From: Bacteroidia bacterium
Lineage (GTDB): Bacteria > Bacteroidota > Bacteroidia > Chitinophagales > UBA2359
Length of the DNA: 64,000 nt
Assembly (NCBI GenBank): GCA_030427245.1
Contig: JAUHXA010000005.1
Span: forward strand, 62,001-126,000
Reading direction: 5' to 3'
Shown: one piece after another, positions 7,805 to 14,469 of the stretch
Layout: each line of letters begins with the position of its first letter
How positions within the stretch are numbered: the first letter of the stretch is position 1
Position numbers and translations under genes: made by a program
Notes under the pieces: model-generated
The model's database searches: none
What the model saw: only the letters and a program-made list of their open reading frames with translations
What the model was told of the DNA's origin: nothing

Positions 7805-9967
7805 TCACCTAACCAAAACCACATTCCCTTTCTCAAAAACACTCTCCCCACACAAATCACTTCGACCACGACCTTCCCCTTCAAAACGCAGCCACCAAAC
7901 ATACAATCCATTCGGCAAATTTTGAAATTTTGTATTTGTACCCTTCCAAGATTGCTCGACATCATTCGTCTCAAAAACCACTTCCCCCCAACGATTGAAA
8001 ACTTTGAAGGTGAAGCCATTGATAGGTGTATTGACGCAGTTGGTGGCTATCTTCAATTGGTCATTGATGCCATCGCCATTGGGCGAAAAAGCGGAAGGAA
8101 CTTCAAAGCGACAATTACCCGAAGTGGACATTTCGAGTTGTACGTTTTCGATAATCGTTTCGCAGTTGTTGGAGATTTCGACTGAATAATTGCCCGATTC
8201 GGTCACCAAAAAAGTAGGACTCGTTGAGCCATCTTGCCACAGATAGCCCGAAGCCGATTCATCGAAAACATCTAAAACTAAAGGGGCATCAATACAACGG
8301 TCTTCACCCAAAACATTGGAGGTCAAAGGCGGCAGAATACTTACCAAAATACTGTCTTCAAATTCGGCACAGTCGTCTGAAGGAATCAACAATACTTTGA
8401 AGTACCTGCTAACGGTTGGTGAGACTTCAATGGAGAAGGCTTCCATGTTTGTATCTACATCCTTCCAAAAAACGGCTTCAATATTTTCCCTTTCTTCAAT
8501 GCTCAAAGTGATGGATTCGCCTTCACAAACAGCCGAATCCGGCGTTTTGGTGTAGGAAATGGGTTGGGAATCTTTGACAAAAATGGTGAGACTGTCGCTT
8601 GTACTTGGACAAGTGCCGATGCCATCCGCTTGGGCATAAAAAGTCGTGCTTTCGTTGAGCTGCAATGTGCGAATAGGAGGAAGTTCTTCATCGTCCAACC
8701 ACCGAAAACCAGCATCATTATTCACCTCCAAAGACAATTCAACCGTTTGTCCATTGCAGATAGTATCTTCCGAAACCATGATTTCGATATTAGGCGGAGG
8801 ATTCACCACGACCGTCACCAATTCGGGAGCATGTTGGCAGCCATTGAAGTCAATCGGGATGATTTCATAAGTTGTTGTCGTCAATGGAGAGAGTTCAATT
8901 GGATTGGCGTAGATATTTAAATCCTTCCAATAAATGGTTTCCAAGTTGCTGCCATTGACTTCAATATCAACCGATTCACCTTCGCAAATTTTTGGTTCTT
9001 CAATGGGGTCAAGTATCACCTCCAAGCTATTGGGCGGTGCTTCAATCGTATCGGATAGTGTAATCGTGCAGCCTGTGAAAGAGGTCAATTCCACCGAAAT
9101 CACATCACCAACGTTGGCATTTTCGATGGTCGTAATGCGTTCAGTATCGCCATTAGACCATAAATATTCTGCAAATCCCTCTGCAACGGAAAGTGCAGCC
9201 GTTCCTTCACCAATGCAAATACCACTGTCAAATCCGATGTTCAAAGGCAAACAAGAGGCATCAATATAGGCATAGCCCGCATGGTCGCCTTTGCCACAGT
9301 CGGTGGTCAATAATTCTATTGTAATGTCTTGACCTACATATTCCGACAACTCAAAACCCACCGAAGTCCACGGCAAAACTTCCCATCCATTGCAGTTCAC
9401 AAAACCTGGAATATCGGGATTGGCTCGCACTGCATATTCTCCACAAGGCAACAATTCACCTGCTTCATTAAAAACCCGCATTTCAAAACGGGGCTGCAAA
9501 TGGTCTTGATGTCCAGGGTCTTGCAGTACTACCGAATATTGTACCAAGAAATACACATTTTCGGGTGTGACCGTAAAGGTTTTCACTACTCTTTCTGCCC
9601 CACCGCCCGAACTTTTGTTGCCCAATCGTAGCGAATGATTGCCGCCCGCAGCGACTCGATTGATGGTGAGGTCACAGACCGAAGCAACGGGGTCGGGAGA
9701 TAAATTGGTGTGGGTAATAAGATGTTGAAAGGGAGAAATAGCGGGAGTACTGACATCAACTTCGCCTTCGGTTGTAATGTATCCAATGAAACTTTCCCAG
9801 CCTTCTAAAGTTCCCAATTCAAAGTTTTCATTGTTGCAGCCACTGTCTTGAGCGAACATAGAAATGTTTAACAACCAACAACATACAAGTATGAGGATAG
9901 GTTTGTAAAAAAAGCTTTTCTTTCGGATAGCTTGAAGGTGAAAGGGACGGGTTGAATCAAAATTCAT
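7805..9967 (-). CDS. Large secreted adhesin-like protein with type B (gliding-type) T9SS sorting domain
   Basis: A 720-residue exported protein. The signal peptide spans about residues 1-40 (KPILILVCCWLLNISMFAQ), longer than usual because of a basic leader. The next 200 residues form a jelly-roll-like module (CNNENFELGTLEGWESF, YVGQDITIELLTTDCGKGDHAGYAYID) of the kind that opens many T9SS surface proteins. Several Ig/PKD-like repeats follow, each ending in patterns such as TTTYEIIPIDFNGC and VVVNPPP. The last 90 residues are a CHU_C/type B sorting domain: VPSAFSPNGDGINDQLKI, FKVFNRWGEVVFE and a WKGTN...LPNGLYVWWL strand. This predicts transport by T9SS and attachment at the cell surface, probably in adhesion or gliding. 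No catalytic motif was seen. Confidence 0.9.
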   Translation of the reverse strand: MNFDSTRPFHLQAIRKKSFFYKPILILVCCWLLNISMFAQDSGCNNENFELGTLEGWESFIGYITTEGEVDVSTPAISPFQHLITHTNLSPDPVASVCDLTINRVAAGGNHSLRLGNKSSGGGAERVVKTFTVTPENVYFLVQYSVVLQDPGHQDHLQPRFEMRVFNEAGELLPCGEYAVRANPDIPGFVNCNGWEVLPWTSVGFELSEYVGQDITIELLTTDCGKGDHAGYAYIDASCLPLNIGFDSGICIGEGTAALSVAEGFAEYLWSNGDTERITTIENANVGDVISVELTSFTGCTITLSDTIEAPPNSLEVILDPIEEPKICEGESVDIEVNGSNLETIYWKDLNIYANPIELSPLTTTTYEIIPIDFNGCQHAPELVTVVVNPPPNIEIMVSEDTICNGQTVELSLEVNNDAGFRWLDDEELPPIRTLQLNESTTFYAQADGIGTCPSTSDSLTIFVKDSQPISYTKTPDSAVCEGESITLSIEERENIEAVFWKDVDTNMEAFSIEVSPTVSRYFKVLLIPSDDCAEFEDSILVSILPPLTSNVLGEDRCIDAPLVLDVFDESASGYLWQDGSTSPTFLVTESGNYSVEISNNCETIIENVQLEMSTSGNCRFEVPSAFSPNGDGINDQLKIATNCVNTPINGFTFKVFNRWGEVVFETNDVEQSWKGTNTKFQNLPNGLYVWWLRFEGEGRGRSDLCGESVFEKGNVVLVR

Positions 9968-9976
9968 TGTACTTCA

Positions 9977-10013
9977 TTTGTAATTTATCTTTACATGACA
10001 GTCAAATTACAAA
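9977..10013. promoter_or_regulatory. 10-bp inverted repeat in the leader of the type B T9SS gene
   Basis: TTTGTAATTT (9977-9986) and AAATTACAAA (10004-10013) are exact inverted copies 17 bases apart, starting 10 bases before the start codon at 9967. This could be an operator or a leader hairpin. The rest of the 131-base gap shows nothing recognisable. Confidence 0.25.
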
Positions 10014-10098
10014 AAAAGACTCAATTCTGTCGCTTTTTACCACAGATTTTTTGCTGCAAATTTTGCAGGAGGGGAATCAAATTAGTTGAAGTCTAAAG

Positions 10099-10572
10099 CT
10101 ATGGCAATGAGTCGGCTACATAAGCTTCCCCTATTTCTCTGATGCGTTTCCATTTTTGGTTTTTACCAAAATCATCCGAGCTATCAGCATAGTAGGTCAC
10201 TCGAAGTATGTCCTCTGCAATGACTTCAAAATAAACATCATCATAGCTTGTGAGTTTTATATTTCCATCTTTGTCAATACCTTTGGTCAAATCTTCGCCT
10301 GTAAAATAAGTGTCGGTCTTTGGCAGGATATTGCGCCACTTTACGTCGTTTTCTACAAAACCATTTTCTGCCAATTCGCCGCTTGCACGTATGATTTTCC
10401 CTTCAAAATAACCATTGACTTTTTCGACCATTACAACAGTGCCTGCAGCTCGGTCATCGTATCGCTCCCACATACCTATGATTTTCCTTTTGTCTTCTTG
10501 TGTACAAGAAGAAAGGGACAAGAGAAGTACAAGTAGGCACAATAAGGGAATATTCCAATTTTTTATTTGCAT
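10099..10572 (-). CDS. Small lipoprotein, DUF2147-like
   Basis: A 157-residue protein with a lipoprotein signal peptide; the lipobox LSLSSC puts the lipidated cysteine at residue 23, followed by TQED, which would allow outer-membrane placement. The mature part begins IIGMWERYDDRAAGTVVMVEKVNGYFEGKI, which resembles the opening strands of DUF2147 (a lipocalin-like beta-barrel of unknown function), but the resemblance is weak and from memory. It ends with basic and acidic helices. It is transcribed away from miaA and no operon partner is evident. Function unknown. Confidence 0.7.
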   Translation of the reverse strand: MQIKNWNIPLLCLLVLLLSLSSCTQEDKRKIIGMWERYDDRAAGTVVMVEKVNGYFEGKIIRASGELAENGFVENDVKWRNILPKTDTYFTGEDLTKGIDKDGNIKLTSYDDVYFEVIAEDILRVTYYADSSDDFGKNQKWKRIREIGEAYVADSLP

Positions 10573-10805
10573 TTATTAAAAGGCTTGAGTTTGGTTATCT
10601 ATTTACAAGAAGTATGCCTTTGACATCAAGTTTTGATGATTTTACACAATACTGACAAATCAAAGAAAATGAAAAATCTTCAAAGTAGAAAACCTTTGGA
10701 GGTAATTGTAACGTTACTACTATTATTACCCCGCTAAAACAGCATCTATTTTTGAAGTAAGCATTCTCTCTTTCTTAGAATATTCTCATTTGCTCAATCT
10801 AATAT

Positions 10806-11717
10806 ATGCAAAAGCATTTACTTGTTGTTGCAGGTCCTACTGCCGTTGGCAAAACCTGTTTGTCTGTCAAATTGGCAAAACGCCTGAATACTTCCATCCT
10901 TTCTTGTGATAGTCGACAATTCTTTAGGGAAATGAATGTCGGTACTGCAAAACCTTGTTCACACGAACTGTCAACCGTTCCCCATCTATTTATTGACAAT
11001 CTTTCTATCAAAGACAAATATACAGTTGGAGATTATGAAAAAGAAGCTTTGAAGGTGTTGGATAATTTGTTTGAAGAAAAAAAAGTAGTGTTAATGGTAG
11101 GCGGTTCGGGTCTGTATGTCAAAGCGGTCTGTAGTGGATTGGACAATTTTCCTGCAATCGCCAAAGATATTCGAGCCGACATCATCGCTAAATACGAACA
11201 AAACGGATTGACCTTTCTGCAAGAACTTCTCAAACGCCTCGACCCCAAATATTATAAAGAAGTAGATTTAAACAATCCTCAGAGATTGATTCGAGCTTTG
11301 GAAGTCTGTATGGGGACAGGTAAAACCTATTCTTCTTTCCGAAAACGCTCATCGGCTTCTCGTCCCTTCAATATTATCAAAATAGGTTTGAAAATGGAGA
11401 GAACGCAATTGTACGAGCGCATTAATCAACGCGTGGACATCATGATAAAGGAAGGACTGCTCGAAGAAGCAAGAGCACTCTATCCTTACCGTCATCTGAA
11501 TGCGCTACAAACGGTTGGTTACAAAGAGCTTTTTGAACATTTCGATGGGACACACACCCTTGAAAAGGCCATAGAATTGATCAAACGCAATACCCGCCGA
11601 TATGCCAAACGTCAAATGACTTGGTTTCGGAGAGATCCGAACATTTCGTGGTTTCATCCGTTGGATGTGGGCAACATTCTTACCTTTGTGGAAGAACGCA
11701 TTGGTAGAGAAGAGTAA
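10806..11717 (+). CDS. miaA: tRNA dimethylallyltransferase MiaA
   Basis: A 303-residue enzyme that adds a dimethylallyl group to the N6 of A37 in tRNAs reading UNN codons. The P-loop GPTAVGKT is at residues 10-17, followed by the family signature SCDSRQFFREMNVGTAKP with its catalytic Asp and Arg. LMVGGSGLYVKAVCSGL and the later VGYKELFEHFDG and RRYAKRQMTWFRRD blocks complete the fold. Length is normal. The next gene starts 5 bases after the stop codon, so miaA and the MFS gene very likely share a transcript. The 233-base upstream gap contains GTAACGTTAC (palindromic, 10709-10718), whose role is unclear. Confidence 0.97.
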   Translation: MQKHLLVVAGPTAVGKTCLSVKLAKRLNTSILSCDSRQFFREMNVGTAKPCSHELSTVPHLFIDNLSIKDKYTVGDYEKEALKVLDNLFEEKKVVLMVGGSGLYVKAVCSGLDNFPAIAKDIRADIIAKYEQNGLTFLQELLKRLDPKYYKEVDLNNPQRLIRALEVCMGTGKTYSSFRKRSSASRPFNIIKIGLKMERTQLYERINQRVDIMIKEGLLEEARALYPYRHLNALQTVGYKELFEHFDGTHTLEKAIELIKRNTRRYAKRQMTWFRRDPNISWFHPLDVGNILTFVEERIGREE

Positions 11718-11722
11718 AGTAT

Positions 11723-12979
11723 ATGACCCAGTTCCTGAAATCGTATAAAAGAATAGACAACAATATTTTATGGCTTATTGCAGCTGCCTTTTGCCTGCAA
11801 ATGATCAATTCTGCCTTTTTTCTGGTGCTCAACATTTACGCCCAAAAAAGTGGGTATTTGGATTATGAAATTGCCGATTTTATTTCCTATCGTTTCTTGG
11901 CTGTTGCAGGTTTTGCCGTTCCATTTGGCATTTTTATCAAAGGAAAAGCCATTCGCCCTTTCTTTCTCACCGCCGCTATCACCCTACCTTTGGTGTCTTT
12001 ATTCATCATCGAAATCATCGAATACCGATATGATTTTTTGCTGAAAGTAGCCTTGGTCATTTGGGGCGTGTCTTTGAGTTCGCTACACATTCTTTTACTT
12101 CCCTACATCATCCGCAATGCCCATCCCGACACACATACCGAAGCCATATCACTTAATGCTGCTTCATGGAGTGCAAGTATGATTATTGTGGGGTTCTTCA
12201 ATTTTGGATTGGCGCAAGTGATAGGAGATTGGTTTGTAGGAGATCGTTTGTTGGACAAGCGACTGCTACAATTGTATAGTATTTTGGGTTTTGTAGCAGT
12301 CTTTTTTGTGTTGAAAATGAGAAAGAAAGAAAAAATAGTTGACGCAACTCAAACTTTTCACAGTGCTTTACAGAATTATAATTGGAGATTGATCATCAAG
12401 GCAGCTATACCTGTTTTCATGATTGCAGTAGGGGCGGGGTTGACCATCCCTTTCATCAATTTATTTTTTTTCAATGTCTTTGGAATGGACTCCGACCAAT
12501 TTTCGCTATTGGGTGCAGCAACCGCTGTTATGGTTGTGGGAACTACTTTATTAGTGCCTGTCATCAAAAAACGCTTTGGTTACGAAGCCATTACCGTCAC
12601 TCAAACCTTGGCTGTTACGGTATTGCTGCTTTTGGCAATGACCGATTTCATTAGTCATTTGCCCATAGCTATATATCTGGCCATTCTATGTTATTTTGTT
12701 CGCCAACCCTTGATGAACCTCGCCAATCCGATGACCTCCGAAATGACAATGTATTATGTAGGCAAGAAAAATCAAGAGTTGATGAGTGCCATTACTTCTT
12801 CAATATGGTCGGGTAGTTGGTTTTTCAGTTCACAAATTTTTCGCTTTTTGAGAGAAATGGATTTGCGGTATGGTACCATATTCGTAATTACCGCTTTTAT
12901 GTATATGCTGGCGGTAATTACCTACTTTTTTCTGATAAAAGACTATCGGAATAGAGAAAGGAAAGGGCTATTGGAGTAA
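11723..12979 (+). CDS. MFS-like integral membrane protein
   Basis: A 418-residue polytopic membrane protein with about twelve hydrophobic segments arranged as two halves around a charged central loop (KMRKKEKIVD near residue 200). The first helix is LWLIAAAFCLQMINSAFFLVL. The overall layout is that of the major facilitator superfamily. The substrate cannot be read from the sequence: no sugar-transporter or drug-efflux signature is clear. It starts 5 bases after miaA, a tight coupling that suggests co-transcription, though not necessarily a shared role. The C-terminus is a short basic tail. Confidence 0.8.
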   Translation: MTQFLKSYKRIDNNILWLIAAAFCLQMINSAFFLVLNIYAQKSGYLDYEIADFISYRFLAVAGFAVPFGIFIKGKAIRPFFLTAAITLPLVSLFIIEIIEYRYDFLLKVALVIWGVSLSSLHILLLPYIIRNAHPDTHTEAISLNAASWSASMIIVGFFNFGLAQVIGDWFVGDRLLDKRLLQLYSILGFVAVFFVLKMRKKEKIVDATQTFHSALQNYNWRLIIKAAIPVFMIAVGAGLTIPFINLFFFNVFGMDSDQFSLLGAATAVMVVGTTLLVPVIKKRFGYEAITVTQTLAVTVLLLLAMTDFISHLPIAIYLAILCYFVRQPLMNLANPMTSEMTMYYVGKKNQELMSAITSSIWSGSWFFSSQIFRFLREMDLRYGTIFVITAFMYMLAVITYFFLIKDYRNRERKGLLE

Positions 12980-13131
12980 ATTCTCACAGAATAGATTTAG
13001 ATGCGACTGGCGACTGGCAATCTTGGGCGAATACAACGAAATCCTTGAACTTGCCCGAAGGTTGCACCAGATTCGGATTTTGGTGACAAAATCTCCTTTC
13101 AATATCAACTGGTTTGAGTTTGATTTTTTGA

Positions 13132-13404
13132 CTGTTGGAACTTCGATTGTTTCCGAATCCAAGTCATGGTCAAGAGGTGATTTTCTTGCGGGGTGACTTG
13201 CCTTCAAAGGAGGATGTGACGGTTCGGGTGTATAATTTGGTGGGTGAAGTGGTTTTGCAGAAGGACTTGGAAGGGGTTTTGGAATTGCGTGAGGAATTGG
13301 ATTTGAAGGGTTTGGCGAATGGGCAGTATTTGGTGGGTGTGAGGACTTTGGATGGTGTTTGGAGAGGGAAGGTGTTGAAGGTGTTTGGAGGAGGAAGGGA
13401 TTGA
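13132..13404 (+). pseudogene. Orphan remnant of a type A T9SS sorting domain
   Basis: This frame opens immediately after a stop codon (13129-13131) and encodes 90 residues that are a nearly complete type A sorting domain: LRLFPNPSHGQEV at the start, then VTVRVYNLVGEVVLQ and LDLKGLANGQYLVGVRT. No signal peptide and no mature domain precede it in any frame, and there is no good start codon. It is most simply the tail of a lost secreted protein. Base use on this strand is strikingly rich in G and T. The 155 bases between the MFS gene and this remnant contain a short direct repeat (GCGACTGG twice, near 13005) and nothing codable. Confidence 0.6.
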
Positions 13405-13489
13405 AGGTGGAATAATAAATCATTTTACCCTAAAACTTGTTTGAGGTTTGAATTGTTAAAATGTGGTATAGTCACCGAATTACTTTACT

Positions 13490-13933
13490 ATGAAAGTTAC
13501 CTTAGACATTCCCAATCACCAAGTAACGGCTTTTTTGGATTTACTCAAAACATCTACATTTGCAGGGGTTATAGCGAATGTAGATTTCCCCAAAGTGGAT
13601 GATTCTAAATCCAAGGAGAGAGTTATTTCTTTGATTCAAAATTACTTCTTTCAAAAAGAAAGCCTTCCTGTAAGAAGCGTTTTTCTATTTGGCTCTTATG
13701 CAAGAAATGAACAAACGTCTGAAAGTGACGTAGATGTGATGATGGACTTGGAAGAGAATCACGAATTGGATTTGTGGGATTTTATAGGGATTAAGCATGA
13801 TTTGGAGGATATTTTGGAGCTAACCGTGGATTTGGTAACAGTTAAAAACCTCCAAGATTTTGCTAAGGAAACTGCTGAACAGGATAAAATATTGATTTAT
13901 GAGCGAGAATCCAAGAGACAAACAACGACTTGA
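13490..13933 (+). CDS. mntA: MntA-type nucleotidyltransferase antitoxin with N-terminal extension
   Basis: A 147-residue protein. Residues about 58-147 are a minimal nucleotidyltransferase: VFLFGSYARNEQTSESDVDV gives Gly68-Ser69, ten residues, then Asp80-x-Asp82, with the third Asp in LTVDLV near 114. This is the GSX10DXD signature of MntA antitoxins, which AMPylate the partner HEPN toxin on a tyrosine. Residues 1-40 (MKVTLDIPNHQVTAFLDLLK and onward) are an added module unlike the catalytic core, resembling the short strand-helix starts of small antitoxins. The gene overlaps the HEPN gene by 35 bases, supporting translational coupling. Upstream is a T9SS remnant, so this is a small accessory island. 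Confidence 0.88.
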   Translation: MKVTLDIPNHQVTAFLDLLKTSTFAGVIANVDFPKVDDSKSKERVISLIQNYFFQKESLPVRSVFLFGSYARNEQTSESDVDVMMDLEENHELDLWDFIGIKHDLEDILELTVDLVTVKNLQDFAKETAEQDKILIYERESKRQTTT

Positions 13934-14246
13934 GCACATGCTTGAGGCTGCTAACTACATTTTAGATTTTACGGATGGAAAAGATTTTGAAGCGTTTAGG
14001 GCTGATAAAATGCTGCAATTTGCAGTGGTCAAAAACTTTGAAATCATTGGAGAGGCAGCCTATAAACTGATCAAAGATTTTAGGTTGGCAAATCAAGATA
14101 GATTGGAATGGCGTAAAATTATGGCTTTCAGGCATATTTTGGTGCATGATTATTGGAAAATAGATTATGATATTGTTTGGAAATCTGTTGAGACAAAAAT
14201 ACCTGATTTGGTGGATAGTGTGAAGGAGATGTTAGAGGGAATTTGA
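13899..14246 (+). CDS. hepT: HEPN-domain toxin HepT (DUF86 family)
   Basis: A 115-residue all-helical HEPN protein. The RX4HXY ribonuclease motif is intact in FRHILVHDYW: Arg78, His83 and Tyr85, where Tyr85 is the residue AMPylated by MntA in characterised pairs. QFAVVKNFEIIGEAAYKL is the conserved second helix of the DUF86 family. HepT toxins act as tRNA nucleases in known examples. The ATG at 13899 lies inside mntA in another frame; it fits the family's usual N-terminus (RDKQRLEHMLEAANYI). Together the two genes are a type VII toxin-antitoxin module, which could serve plasmid- or island-style maintenance or phage defence. Confidence 0.92.
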   Translation: MSENPRDKQRLEHMLEAANYILDFTDGKDFEAFRADKMLQFAVVKNFEIIGEAAYKLIKDFRLANQDRLEWRKIMAFRHILVHDYWKIDYDIVWKSVETKIPDLVDSVKEMLEGI

Positions 14247-14252
14247 CAGGTA

Positions 14253-14393
14253 TTATAGATTTTCCTCAATATTGAGTTGTTCTACTTCAAGTTTGGCTAC
14301 AAGTTCATCATACCGCAACTGAATACTTTGAGGAATAAGGTTTTGGATTTGATGTAGGATATTTTTTCGGTCATAGTGGTTATTTTGAAATTT
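14253..14393 (-). pseudogene. Possible remnant of a small antitoxin-like protein
   Basis: On the minus strand a 46-codon frame opens after a stop (14394-14396) and has no start codon. It encodes residues such as NILHQIQNLIPQSIQLRYDE and LVAKLEVEQLNIEEN. The pattern resembles the front of a short helical family often found in toxin-antitoxin contexts (a ...RY.EL..K.E...L...E pattern), cut off early. The match is from memory and weak. The remaining bases of this 223-base gap show nothing else. Confidence 0.25.
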
Positions 14394-14469
14394 TCATTGT
14401 CCAATCGGGTCGTATGCCGAACCCTTCTCTTTTTTGTATTCGTGAAAGAAAAAATAAGGATTCTTGGGT

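Noticed and set aside
13010-13110. Mobile-element end near the T9SS remnant
   Set aside because: Only a short direct repeat and a 7-bp hairpin (GATTTTG/CAAAATC) are visible, with no link to the REP units.
12968-13423. 151-codon minus-strand frame rich in proline and serine
   Set aside because: It is the reverse of the T9SS sorting-domain remnant, whose G/T-rich coding strand produces a proline-rich shadow.
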